Shown one piece after another: positions 17,258-25,541 of a stretch of 64,000 nucleotides of DNA. This stretch comes from Hyphomicrobium sp. LHD-15 (GTDB lineage Bacteria; Pseudomonadota; Alphaproteobacteria; Rhizobiales; Hyphomicrobiaceae). Both the position numbers and the translations under genes were made by a program. Location: NCBI RefSeq assembly GCF_031157355.1, contig NZ_JAVIFT010000008.1:1-64000 (forward strand). Reading direction: 5' to 3'. The notes under the pieces were generated by a model. It searched no databases. It was not told where the DNA came from and saw nothing but the letters and a program-made list of their open reading frames with translations. Position 1 is the first letter of the stretch; every line of letters starts with the position of its first letter.

Positions 17258-18004
17258 CTAAGGGTTCGTCGGGCGCTCGAAATTGATCCAGCTCAACCGA
17301 GCCTGCTCACCGGGGGCACAGATCACGCCCGTCGCAGGATGCGGAAGCCAGACCGTCATGAAGCCGAAGGCGCCGATGGCGAGACCCGCGGCCACGCGCA
17401 GGCTCTGGCGTTGTCCGGCGCGCGCGAGGGCGCGTACGCCGAGGGTCGCGGCGATGAGCGCGGGCAGGGTGCCGAGGCCGAACGCCAGCATCGCCAAGGC
17501 ACCGGACAGCGCGGACCCGGTCAGCATGGCCATGAACAGAGCGCCGTAGACCATGGCGCATGGCATAAGGCCCCAGGCTAGCCCGGCGGCAAACGGAGAC
17601 CACGCGCGTCCCTGCGCTCCGCTGGTCGCTCGAACGAGCACGTTGGCCACGGGGCGCAGCAGCGTATCGATGCCGCTGAGCGCGGGCAGGAGGCCGGCCG
17701 TCGAAAGGCCAATCCACATCAGCGCGACCGCGCCGGCCCATTGCACAAGCTTGAAGGCGATCTCGCGGTCGAGCCAGCCGATGACGGGCGTGCCGAGGGC
17801 GGCAATCAAGGCGCCGGCAAGGGCGTAGGCCGTTATGCGTCCCGCGTGCGTGAGCGCCAGCGTTTGACCCAGGCTTGCGCTGCGCGGCCCGGCGAACAGA
17901 AGGCTCGACGCGATGCCGCCGCACATGCCCGCGCAGTGAAGCGTGCTCGCGAGGCCGAGCCCGAATCCGGTGGCGAGTGTCAAGATCAACGGGTCCACGG
18001 GCAA
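17258..18004 (-). CDS. SafE/UreH-type membrane protein (COG2836-like)
   Basis: The 248-residue protein has about six hydrophobic segments and two internally related halves. The first contains HCAGMCGG (His23, Cys24, Cys28) and the second GLMPCAMVYGAL. This Cys-containing pattern defines the SafE/DsbD-like membrane family often found with ccoGHIS. There it is suspected to move metal or thiols for oxidase assembly; automatic annotation as a sulfite exporter is unreliable. It lies 7 bases after the DUF805 gene and 32 bases before a cytochrome c gene, indicating one operon. Confidence 0.8.
   Translation of the reverse strand: MPVDPLILTLATGFGLGLASTLHCAGMCGGIASSLLFAGPRSASLGQTLALTHAGRITAYALAGALIAALGTPVIGWLDREIAFKLVQWAGAVALMWIGLSTAGLLPALSGIDTLLRPVANVLVRATSGAQGRAWSPFAAGLAWGLMPCAMVYGALFMAMLTGSALSGALAMLAFGLGTLPALIAATLGVRALARAGQRQSLRVAAGLAIGAFGFMTVWLPHPATGVICAPGEQARLSWINFERPTNP
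17283..17296 (-). promoter_or_regulatory. FNR/FixK-type box for the cytochrome c gene
   Basis: Read on the minus strand the site is TTGAGCTGGATCAA, nine of ten matches to TTGAT-N4-ATCAA. It lies inside the last codons of the safE-like gene, 58 bases before the cytochrome c start at 17225. A TAGCGT -10 at 17260-17255 would put the box near -41.5. Confidence 0.65.
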
Positions 18005-18011
18005 GGTCTCA

Positions 18012-18452
18012 TCAGGCAGCGATTACAGGAGAAGCGCTGGGGCGGGTGCCGGCTTCGGCAAGGGCGAGTGCGATCGGCAGTGCCAGCAACCAGAAAACTG
18101 CAGTTTCTACGGTTGCCGCGAAGGGGTGATGGAACGCGCCCAAACCCCATCCCGTCAGAAGTGCGGCGCCTGCGATTGCAAAGGCGAGGCCCAGCCAGCG
18201 TGAACGCGCCGCGTCGTTGAAGCGCTTCACATTGAGCGAGATTGCGACATAGCCGCAGATCGCCGCCCACAGGAACGCAGCCATGGTCGGGGCTTCGGCG
18301 ATGGCGTGGGCGCTTTCGTCGAAGTTGTCCTCGTTGAAGAGAAAAACGCCTGCGATTGCCGCCACGAGTACCGCGAGGCTCGCGATCCACCACGTCGTCC
18401 GGCCGATTCGGCCCTTCAGCGAAAACAGGATATCGATGGGGTTTGTCGCCAT
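18012..18452 (-). CDS. DUF805 inner-membrane protein
   Basis: The 146-residue protein starts LFSLKGRIGRTTWW and has four hydrophobic segments with LNVKRFNDAARSRW in the middle, the signature of DUF805 (YhaH-like) membrane proteins. The ATG at 18452 is used; the longer frame from 18527 adds an unlikely basic leader. It is the first gene of the minus-strand run with the SafE-like and cytochrome genes. A FixK-type box 93 bases upstream suggests low-oxygen control. Molecular function unknown. Confidence 0.8.
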   Translation of the reverse strand: MATNPIDILFSLKGRIGRTTWWIASLAVLVAAIAGVFLFNEDNFDESAHAIAEAPTMAAFLWAAICGYVAISLNVKRFNDAARSRWLGLAFAIAGAALLTGWGLGAFHHPFAATVETAVFWLLALPIALALAEAGTRPSASPVIAA

Positions 18453-18544
18453 GTTTGCTCGTCGAGTGCTTTGGCTTGCGGGAGGGGAAAACAAGCGAAG
18501 CAAGGAAGCTTGGCGAGACGTTAGCATCGACGCGTGGTGCTTCT

Positions 18545-18558
18545 TTGATGTGCGTCAA
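18545..18558. promoter_or_regulatory. FNR/FixK-type box between divergent genes
   Basis: TTGATGTGCGTCAA matches the FNR/FixK consensus in nine of ten positions. It lies 56 bases before the secreted-protein ATG at 18615 and 92 bases from the DUF805 ATG at 18452. A clear -10 is not seen on either side, so which gene it serves is open. Confidence 0.65.
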
Positions 18559-18614
18559 AGCCATTGGTCCCGTGCGCGGATCAGATGGCCGCGACAGTTT
18601 TGAGGGAGAGAACC

Positions 18615-18926
18615 ATGAGAGGCGTCGGCAAAAGCTTTGGGGTTGCCGGAATTCTAGCTGTGGCTCTGTCGGCCGTGCCGGTTTCGGCGCAGGATGGCCC
18701 AGTTACCCCGGAGGAAGGGCCGTGGCGCCTCGTTCTCAAAGCCCAGCTCAAGCAGGAGAAGGGCTGCGACCTCAACGAGGTTCTGATGTACCAGGAAATT
18801 CCTCTCGGGGACGATGTCGGCGTGCAGGGGAAGGTCTCCTGTCACGACAATCGGCAATTCGACTTCAGCCGCAACCGCAAACATCAAAAGTTCAGGATCG
18901 AGCTCTGTCAGCCGACGGTGTGCTGA
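18615..18926 (+). CDS. Small secreted cysteine-containing protein
   Basis: The 103-residue product has a signal peptide (cleavage likely after VPVSA) and four cysteines in the mature part (GCDLNEV, VSCHDN, ELCQPTVC), which could form two disulfides. The ATG follows GGGAGAG. I do not recognise the family. Its FNR/FixK-type upstream site and place between the cytochrome operon and the fixK-like gene link it to low-oxygen metabolism. Confidence 0.7.
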   Translation: MRGVGKSFGVAGILAVALSAVPVSAQDGPVTPEEGPWRLVLKAQLKQEKGCDLNEVLMYQEIPLGDDVGVQGKVSCHDNRQFDFSRNRKHQKFRIELCQPTVC

Positions 18927-18981
18927 AGCCCATGGGCGTGGGGCTGACGGGACCCAAAGCTGATGGCTAAGCTCGGCTTTG

Positions 18982-19000
18982 GGCGGCCGTTTCGGCCGCC
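18982..19000 (+). terminator. GC-rich hairpin after the secreted-protein gene
   Basis: Bases 18982-18989 pair perfectly with 18993-19000 across a TTT loop. Only a weak T-rich tail follows (TGTTACATTCT), so termination may be partial. Confidence 0.55.
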
Positions 19001-19099
19001 TGTTACATTCTCTCACAATTCGTCACGGACATTGCATATCGCCGGTTCGGAAGCCCTTTTTAATCCTCTCCAACGCAATTCCTTGGCGAGGAGAAGTCG

Positions 19100-19798
19100 A
19101 TGCTCGGATTCCAAACTTCCGAAACCCATTCGTTCCGTCCGCAGAGCTCGCGCATCTCCATCTCGCCGCCGACCGGCAGCACGCTCGATGAGCGCATGGC
19201 CTATGCAAGTGTGCGCAAGCTCGAGAGCAAAGAGCATGTGTTCTGCGAGGGCGATCCGAGACTGCATGTGTTCCGGGTCGAGGAAGGCGTCATCGCCATC
19301 TACAAGACCTTGTGCGACGGGCGCCGCCGGATCATCGATTTTGCCTATCCCGGCGATCTGATCGGGCTCGGCGCTCTGGAGGAGCACATTCTTTCCGCGC
19401 AGGCGACCTGCACCTCTAAGGTGCGTTGCCTCTCGGCTTCTGCCCTGGAGGCGTTCGCGGAAACCGACGCCAATCTCGCGCTCAAGCTTTACAAGTCGGT
19501 CTGCCAGGAGCTGGCGGCCACGCGCAGCCTGCTGGTGACGGTGGGACAGCGCAGCGCCGTCGAGCGGGTTGCGTCGTTCCTGCTCGCGCTACATCGCCGT
19601 TCGGGTGACGCAGACGGCAGCACGGTGACACTCGCCATGCGCAGAAGCGATATCGCGGACCTTCTCGGACTGACGATCGAGACGGTGAGCCGTACTCTGA
19701 CGAAGCTTCGCACGATGAACGTCATCGAGGTCGAGCAGGGCGGCACGACCGTCACGCTTTGTGATGTCGCGCGTCTTGCCGATCTCGCCAACGAGTAG
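19100..19798 (+). CDS. Crp/Fnr-family regulator, FixK-like
   Basis: The 232-residue protein has a cyclic-nucleotide-binding-like beta-barrel (about residues 35-150) and a C-terminal winged helix (about 165-225). The recognition helix GLTIETVSRTLTKLR has the Glu-x-x-Ser-Arg of FNR/FixK, which reads TTGAT boxes. The N-terminal cysteine cluster of true FNR is absent (no Cys in the first 45 residues), so it probably does not sense oxygen by a [4Fe-4S] cluster and is better called FixK-like. It sits just upstream of ccoN, which carries such a box. Confidence 0.88.
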   Translation: MLGFQTSETHSFRPQSSRISISPPTGSTLDERMAYASVRKLESKEHVFCEGDPRLHVFRVEEGVIAIYKTLCDGRRRIIDFAYPGDLIGLGALEEHILSAQATCTSKVRCLSASALEAFAETDANLALKLYKSVCQELAATRSLLVTVGQRSAVERVASFLLALHRRSGDADGSTVTLAMRRSDIADLLGLTIETVSRTLTKLRTMNVIEVEQGGTTVTLCDVARLADLANE

Positions 19799-19828
19799 GC
19801 GCTACTTACGTATTCAGTTGCGTTCCAG

Positions 19829-19855
19829 CGCTCCCGATTTCGGGGGCGTTTTTTT
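19829..19855 (+). terminator. Rho-independent terminator of the fixK-like gene
   Basis: An eight-base stem (19829-19836 with 19841-19848, one G-T pair), a four-base loop and seven T form a textbook terminator. It isolates the regulator from the oxidase operon. Confidence 0.88.
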
Positions 19856-19931
19856 GTCGGCGTCGCGGCTCATTTTGCAAGGGCAAGTTTGCCGCTGGTG
19901 CTGCGTCCAATTGGTCCGCCGATGCGTCCAA

Positions 19932-19945
19932 TTGATCGCCGTCAA
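19932..19945 (+). promoter_or_regulatory. FNR/FixK-type box upstream of ccoN
   Basis: TTGATCGCCGTCAA fits the FNR/FixK consensus in nine of ten positions and lies 79 bases before the ccoN ATG at 20024. It falls inside the over-extended reading frame that begins at 19889, which supports the downstream start. Confidence 0.78.
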
Positions 19946-20023
19946 GGCATCGTGCGGATGCTGACTTCATCAAGTCTGGAACGGTTCAAGAGCGAGCGCA
20001 GAAGGGCGGGCCAGGGGCATCTC

Positions 20024-21688
20024 ATGAAATCAACCAGCGAAGAGGTCATTGCAGTTTCCGGTGCATTGGGGTTGATGTCCGCCGCTCTGTTTGGAGCGGC
20101 CGGCAGCATCCTCGCATTTGCCGGTCTCGACGAGGTGATCCGGTTCCACGGTCTACTGATTGCGGTCGCGGCCGTCGTCGGCGGGCTCTACATCATGGCC
20201 AATCCGCGCAAGGGCGGGCTCGACGAGCAACAGTCCTATATGGATGGGCCGATCAAGTTCGCGACGCTCGCGGCCGTGGTCTGGGGCGTCGTCGGGTTTC
20301 TGGTCGGCGATCTCATCGCCTGGCAGCTCGCGTTCCCGGCGCTTAACTTCGATCTGCCGTGGACCAATTTCGGACGCCTCAGGCCGCTGCACACGTCGGC
20401 GGTCATCTTCGCGTTCGGCGGCAACGTCCTGATTGCAACCTCGCTCTACGTGGTGCAGCGGACGAGCCGCGCGCGGCTCGCGGGCTATTGGACGCCCTGG
20501 TTCGTCGTGTTCGGCTATCAGATATTCATCGTGCTCGCCGCGACGGGCTATGTGCTCGGCTCGACGCAGGGCAAGGAGTACGCCGAGCCCGAATGGTACG
20601 TGGACCTGTTCCTGACGATCGTCTGGGTCGCCTACCTGCTCGTGTTCCTTGGAACGCTCTGGAAGCGCAAGGAACCGCATATCTACGTCGCGAACTGGTT
20701 CTATCTGGCGTTTATCGTCACCATCGCGATGCTTCATATCGTGAACAACCTGGCGGTGCCGGTCTCGGTGCTCGGCTCCAAGAGCTACTCGCTGTTCGCT
20801 GGCGTCCAGGATGCGATGACGCAGTGGTGGTACGGGCATAATGCGGTTGGCTTCTTCCTGACCGCCGGCTTCCTCGGCATCATGTACTACTTCATTCCGA
20901 AGCGGGTGGAGCGGCCGGTCTATTCCTATCGCCTCTCCATCATCCACTTCTGGAGCCTGATCTTCCTCTACATCTGGGCGGGTCCGCACCACCTTCACTA
21001 CACGGCGCTGCCGGATTGGGCGCAGACCCTCGGCATGACGTTCTCGATCATGCTGTGGATGCCTTCTTGGGGCGGCATGATCAATGGCCTCATGACGCTC
21101 TCGGGTGCATGGGACCGGCTGCGGACCGATCCGGTCGTGCGCCTGCTCGTGGTGTCGGTCGCCTTCTACGGCATGTCGACCTTCGAAGGCCCGCTGATGT
21201 CGATCAAGGCGGTGAACTCGCTCAGCCACTACACGGACTGGACGATCGGGCACGTGCACTCGGGTGCGCTCGGCTGGGTCGGCATGGTGTCGTTCGGCGC
21301 GATCTACTGCCTCGTGCCGTGGCTCTGGAAGCGTGAAGGGCTCTACTCCCTACGGCTTGTCGAGTGGCACTTCTGGATCGCGACCATCGGCATCGTTCTC
21401 TACATCTCGTCGATGTGGGTCTCGGGTGTGATGCAGGGCCTCATGTGGCGCGCCTACGATCACCTCGGCTTCCTCACCTACTCGTTCGTCGAGACGGTGG
21501 AGGCGATGTACTGGCCGTACATCATCCGCGCGACCGGTGGCCTTCTGTTCGTGCTCGGCTCGCTGATGATGGCCTGGAACGTCTGGAAGACCGTGCAGGG
21601 TGCCAAGCCTGTCGACATCAAGCAACAGCCGCGTTCCGCCAGCGCTCCTGAGCTGCGCGCGGGTCTCTTGGCCCATCCGGCCGAGTGA
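20024..21688 (+). CDS. ccoN: Cytochrome cbb3 oxidase subunit I
   Basis: This is the catalytic subunit of the high-affinity cbb3 terminal oxidase, reducing oxygen at a haem b3-CuB centre in the inner membrane. The 554-residue protein has about 12-14 helices with the expected ligands: [12 protein letters not shown] (low-spin haem), YGHNAVGFF (CuB region), [11 protein letters not shown] (His pair to copper) and HVHSGALGW. The ATG at 20024 with AGGGG upstream fits the known N-terminus. It leads an eight-gene run ccoNOQP-ccoGHIS and is preceded by a FixK-type box. Confidence 0.97.
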   Translation: MKSTSEEVIAVSGALGLMSAALFGAAGSILAFAGLDEVIRFHGLLIAVAAVVGGLYIMANPRKGGLDEQQSYMDGPIKFATLAAVVWGVVGFLVGDLIAWQLAFPALNFDLPWTNFGRLRPLHTSAVIFAFGGNVLIATSLYVVQRTSRARLAGYWTPWFVVFGYQIFIVLAATGYVLGSTQGKEYAEPEWYVDLFLTIVWVAYLLVFLGTLWKRKEPHIYVANWFYLAFIVTIAMLHIVNNLAVPVSVLGSKSYSLFAGVQDAMTQWWYGHNAVGFFLTAGFLGIMYYFIPKRVERPVYSYRLSIIHFWSLIFLYIWAGPHHLHYTALPDWAQTLGMTFSIMLWMPSWGGMINGLMTLSGAWDRLRTDPVVRLLVVSVAFYGMSTFEGPLMSIKAVNSLSHYTDWTIGHVHSGALGWVGMVSFGAIYCLVPWLWKREGLYSLRLVEWHFWIATIGIVLYISSMWVSGVMQGLMWRAYDHLGFLTYSFVETVEAMYWPYIIRATGGLLFVLGSLMMAWNVWKTVQGAKPVDIKQQPRSASAPELRAGLLAHPAE

Positions 21689-21700
21689 GGGGGAACAATC

Positions 21701-22429
21701 ATGAAGCATGAATTTTTTGAAAAAAACTCGATGGTGCTGCTGGTCGGCATCCTGATCGTCGTGTCGATCGGCGGCCTGATCGAGATCGCGCCGCTGTTCT
21801 TCCTCGGCTCGACGATCGAGAAGGTGCAGGGTATGCGTCCCTACTCTCCGCTAGAGCTCGCGGGACGCGACATCTACATCCGCGAGGGTTGCTACAACTG
21901 CCATAGCCAGATGATCCGGTCGCTGCGCGACGAGGTCGAACGGTATGGCCACTACAGCCTCGCTGCCGAGAGCATGTACGACCATCCGTTCCAGTGGGGT
22001 TCGAAGCGCACCGGTCCGGATCTCGCGCGCGTGGGCGGCAAATACTCCGACGCCTGGCACGTGGATCACATGAAGGCGCCGCGCGAGGTGGTGCCGGCTT
22101 CCGTGATGCCCGGCTATCCGTTTCTCGCCACACGTCAGGTCGATGCGAACGACATCGCCGATCGCATGGGCGCGCTGAAGCTCGCCGGCGTGCCCTACAA
22201 CGACGAGATGATCGAAAAGGCGAAGGTGGACCTGATCGCGCAGACGCAACCCGACTCGAAGGAGGCGAAGGGCGTGCTCGAACGCTATCCGAAGGCACAG
22301 GTGCGTAAGTTCGACGGCAATCCCGAAGGTCCCGCCACCGAGATGGACGCTCTGATCGCCTATCTGCAGATGCTTGGCACGCTGGTCGACTTCACCAAGT
22401 TCGATGCGGCCGGGCCGAACCTGAGATGA
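21701..22429 (+). CDS. ccoO: Cytochrome cbb3 oxidase monohaem subunit II
   Basis: The 242-residue subunit has one N-terminal membrane anchor (about residues 10-35) and a periplasmic cytochrome c domain with CYNCH (near residue 65) and Met ligands later. It passes electrons from CcoP to CcoN. It starts 12 bases after ccoN with a GAGGGGG ribosome site. Confidence 0.96.
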   Translation: MKHEFFEKNSMVLLVGILIVVSIGGLIEIAPLFFLGSTIEKVQGMRPYSPLELAGRDIYIREGCYNCHSQMIRSLRDEVERYGHYSLAAESMYDHPFQWGSKRTGPDLARVGGKYSDAWHVDHMKAPREVVPASVMPGYPFLATRQVDANDIADRMGALKLAGVPYNDEMIEKAKVDLIAQTQPDSKEAKGVLERYPKAQVRKFDGNPEGPATEMDALIAYLQMLGTLVDFTKFDAAGPNLR

Positions 22430-22439
22430 GGAGAGGAAG

Positions 22440-22622
22440 ATGAGCTACGAAAATCTTTCCGCTCTCTCGCAGGTTCTCGCGATGAGCATCTTCGGCGCCG
22501 TCCTGCTCGGCGTCGTCATCCATGCTCTGCGCCCTGCCAACCGGGCGCGTTTCGAAGCAGCAGCACGACTTCCGCTCGAGGGCGACGAGCGCATTGGGGA
22601 GCAGTCACATGGCGATCAATAA
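22440..22622 (+). CDS. ccoQ: cbb3 oxidase small subunit
   Basis: This 60-residue protein has one membrane helix (about residues 12-30) and a charged tail. Position between ccoO and ccoP and length are those of CcoQ, which stabilises the complex in some species. Its 3' end overlaps the ccoP start by 14 bases, so translation is probably coupled. Confidence 0.9.
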   Translation: MSYENLSALSQVLAMSIFGAVLLGVVIHALRPANRARFEAAARLPLEGDERIGEQSHGDQ

Positions 22623-23481
22623 AGAGATCGATGCCGTTACCGGCGTCGAGACCACCGGGCACGTCTGGGATGGAGACCTGAAGGAGCTCAACAAGCCGCT
22701 GCCCAAGTGGTGGCTCTATGTGCTCTACGCCTCTATCGTCTGGTCGATCGGATATTGGGTGCTCTACCCCGCTTGGCCCGGCATCAGCGGCTATACGCGG
22801 GGAACCCTCGGCTACAGCCAGCGTGTGGAGGTCGCGAAGGACTTGGCACTCGCCAAGGAGAGCCAGGCCAAGTTCATCGAGGCGATTGGCGCGAAGCCGA
22901 TCGAGGAGATCGAGAAAAACCCCGACCTCATGGAGTTCGTGCTGCGGGGCGGTGCTACGCAGTTCGGTAACAACTGCGCGCCGTGTCACGGCAAAGGTGC
23001 TCAGGGCTTCAAAGGCTATCCTAACCTCAATGACGACGATTGGCTGTGGGGCGGCGGCAACGAGGCCATTCAGAACACGATCCGCTACGGCATCCGCTCG
23101 GGTCACGAGAAAGCTCACGAAGGCGCCATGCCGCGCTTCGGCATCGACCAGATCCTGACCAACGCGCAGATCTCGGACACGGCCGACTACGTGCTGTCGC
23201 TGTCCGGTGTCAAAGGCGACACCGCGGCTGTCGAGCGGGGCAAGACCGTGTTCGGGGAGCAGTGTGCCGCCTGTCACGGCGCCGAAGCAAAGGGCACGCT
23301 TGAAATGGGTGCTCCGAACCTGACCGACGGGATCTGGCTCTTTGGCGGTCGCAAGGTCGATGTCGAGGAAACGATTCGCAACGGCCGCTCCGGCGTGATG
23401 CCGGCGTGGGAAGGCAAGCTCGATCCGGTGACGATCAAGATGCTCGCGATCTACGTGCATTCGTTGGGTGGCGGCAAGTAG
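22609..23481 (+). CDS. ccoP: Cytochrome cbb3 oxidase dihaem subunit III
   Basis: The 290-residue subunit has an N-terminal membrane helix (about residues 33-55) and two cytochrome c domains with CAPCH and CAACH. It receives electrons from soluble cytochrome c. The ATG at 22609 (MAINKEIDAV) is chosen; the open frame from 22522 upstream reads through ccoQ in another phase. Confidence 0.96.
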   Translation: MAINKEIDAVTGVETTGHVWDGDLKELNKPLPKWWLYVLYASIVWSIGYWVLYPAWPGISGYTRGTLGYSQRVEVAKDLALAKESQAKFIEAIGAKPIEEIEKNPDLMEFVLRGGATQFGNNCAPCHGKGAQGFKGYPNLNDDDWLWGGGNEAIQNTIRYGIRSGHEKAHEGAMPRFGIDQILTNAQISDTADYVLSLSGVKGDTAAVERGKTVFGEQCAACHGAEAKGTLEMGAPNLTDGIWLFGGRKVDVEETIRNGRSGVMPAWEGKLDPVTIKMLAIYVHSLGGGK

Positions 23482-23502
23482 CGGAACCAAAAGGAAACCG
23501 CC

Positions 23503-25014
23503 GTGACACAGATGGAGCCCATCGCGCGGACGAACGGCACTAAGCCGACCGAAGCCGCGCCCGGGATCGAACGGATCGATGTTGCGGCGGTTTCGTCCAA
23601 GAGCCTGCGCTCGCTCTACGGAGAGCGAAAGCCCATCTACCCCAAGCGTGCGCACGGTACGTTCCGCTCGATCAAGTGGATCGTGATGGCGGTGACGCTC
23701 GGGATCTACTACCTGCTTCCCTGGGTGCGCTGGGAGCGTGGGCCCGGACTTCCCAATCAGGCGTTCCTGCTCGATTTCGCAAATCAGCGTCTCTATTTCG
23801 GTCCGATCGAGATCTGGGCGCAAGAGCTCTATTTCATCACCGGTATCCTCGTCCTCTCGGCGCTGGGGCTGTTCCTTGTCACGGCGATCGCGGGGCGCAT
23901 GTGGTGCGGCTATGCCTGTCCGCAGACGGTCTGGACGGATCTGATGATCGCAGTCGAGCGCTTCTGGCAGGGCGATCGCAATGCACGGATGCGGCTCGAT
24001 CAATCGGCGTGGACGCTCGAGAAGATCTGGAAAAAGACGGCCACTCACATTTCGTGGCTGGTGATATCGATCGCGACCGGCGGCGTTCTCGTGTTCTATT
24101 TCCGCGATGCGCCGACGCTGGCTGCCGAGCTGGTGCGGGGGGATGCTCCGCTCATCGCATACGTCTTTCTCGGCATTTTCACTGGAACCACTTACCTGCT
24201 CGGCGGTATCGCACGCGAGCAGGTGTGCATCTACATGTGCCCCTGGCCGCGTATCCAGGCGGCGATGTTCGATGCCGAGTCGCTGCTCGTCTCCTACCAC
24301 GAGCATCGGGGCGAGCCGCGAGGCGCGCACAAGAAGGGGCAGACGTGGCTCGACCGCGGCGACTGCATCGACTGCAAGGCGTGCGTTGCGGTTTGCCCGA
24401 TGGGGATCGATATCCGCGATGGCGCGCAGATGGAATGCATTCAGTGTGCGCTGTGCATCGACGCCTGCGACGACATCATGGACAAGGTCGGGCGCCCGAA
24501 AGGGCTCATCTCCTACGACACGTTCCTCAATGTCGAGGCGCCTGCAGGAGCGGAGCCGGTTCCGGTCCGTATCGTTCGGCCGCGCACGGTGCTCTACTCG
24601 GCTCTGATCGCGCTCGTGGTCGGGCTCATGGCGTGGGCGTGGCTTGCGCGCCTGACGACGCAGATCAGCGTGATCGCCGATCGTAATCCGATGTTCGTCG
24701 CACTGTCGGATGGCGGCGTGCGCAACGGCTATACGCTCAAGATCCTGAACAAGACGCATTCGGCGCAGGCCTTCCAGGTCGCGATCGACGGGGTGCCGGG
24801 CGCGACGATGTCCATCGTAGGCTTTGAAGGGACGTCGGCGCCGCTCAACATCGAGGCCAACAACGTCCGTGCATTCAAGATCTACGTGACGGCCCCGGCG
24901 CCGATCTGGCGGAAAATGAGCGGCACCGCCGTTCCGCTGCGCTTCAAGGTGACGAATATCGACAGCGGCGAAACCGCGATCAACAACGCGACCTTCAGAG
25001 GCCCCGGATCATGA
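23503..25014 (+). CDS. ccoG: cbb3 oxidase assembly iron-sulfur membrane protein
   Basis: The 503-residue protein has membrane helices at each end of a polyferredoxin core. Cluster cysteines are visible in CGYACPQTVWTD, CIDCKACVAVCPMGI and CIQCALCIDAC, and a C-terminal Ig-like periplasmic domain follows. CcoG (FixG/RdxA) is linked to copper reduction during CcoN assembly. The start is a GTG at 23503 with AAGGAAA upstream; an ATG nine bases on is possible. Its stop overlaps ccoH by four bases. Confidence 0.95.
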   Translation: MTQMEPIARTNGTKPTEAAPGIERIDVAAVSSKSLRSLYGERKPIYPKRAHGTFRSIKWIVMAVTLGIYYLLPWVRWERGPGLPNQAFLLDFANQRLYFGPIEIWAQELYFITGILVLSALGLFLVTAIAGRMWCGYACPQTVWTDLMIAVERFWQGDRNARMRLDQSAWTLEKIWKKTATHISWLVISIATGGVLVFYFRDAPTLAAELVRGDAPLIAYVFLGIFTGTTYLLGGIAREQVCIYMCPWPRIQAAMFDAESLLVSYHEHRGEPRGAHKKGQTWLDRGDCIDCKACVAVCPMGIDIRDGAQMECIQCALCIDACDDIMDKVGRPKGLISYDTFLNVEAPAGAEPVPVRIVRPRTVLYSALIALVVGLMAWAWLARLTTQISVIADRNPMFVALSDGGVRNGYTLKILNKTHSAQAFQVAIDGVPGATMSIVGFEGTSAPLNIEANNVRAFKIYVTAPAPIWRKMSGTAVPLRFKVTNIDSGETAINNATFRGPGS

Positions 25015-25541
25015 TGAGCTTTTCTCGACCCACCGAACAACGGGCCACGGGACAAAAGCGCGGCGGGTTGACCGGCGCCCACGTTCTTTTCTCGCTGCTC
25101 GGTTTCTTTGCGGTGATCGTCGTTGCCGACGCGACGCTGATCTACAAGGCGCTCACCACCTTTGGCGGCGTCGATAACGTCAACGCCTATCGTGACGGGG
25201 TTGCGTACAACACGCGCATTGCGGCCGATACGCGACAGACCGATCTCGGATGGCAGGATCAGACCGAGATTTCCGGAGATCCCGTCCGTCTGCGTGTTTT
25301 GCTCAAGGCAAAGGATGGGACGCCTGTCACGAACCAGAGGATTGTCGCGAAAGTCGGCCGGCCCGCGACCAATCGTTTCGACAACAAGATTGCGCTCGCC
25401 GAGGCCACGCCTGGTGTCTACGAGGCGGTGCTGGAAGCGGCGGACAGCGGAACCTGGCTTGTCGAAGCGCAGGTGTTTTCCGGCGCGGAAGCCGCGACGC
25501 CGGTGTTTCAGATCCGGAGGCGCCTGTGGGTCGCACCTTAG
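25011..25541 (+). CDS. ccoH: FixH/CcoH assembly protein
   Basis: The 176-residue protein has a single N-terminal membrane anchor (about residues 22-45) and a periplasmic FixH domain ending FQIRRRLWVAP. It is needed for cbb3 stability. ATGA overlap with ccoG and a 16-base overlap with ccoI show tight translational coupling. Confidence 0.93.
   Translation: MMSFSRPTEQRATGQKRGGLTGAHVLFSLLGFFAVIVVADATLIYKALTTFGGVDNVNAYRDGVAYNTRIAADTRQTDLGWQDQTEISGDPVRLRVLLKAKDGTPVTNQRIVAKVGRPATNRFDNKIALAEATPGVYEAVLEAADSGTWLVEAQVFSGAEAATPVFQIRRRLWVAP

Noticed and set aside
22516-24759. 747-residue minus-strand open frame antisense to ccoP and ccoG
   Set aside because: Composition is Arg/His/Asp-rich as expected from the reverse strand of GC-rich genes, and the plus-strand genes are certain.
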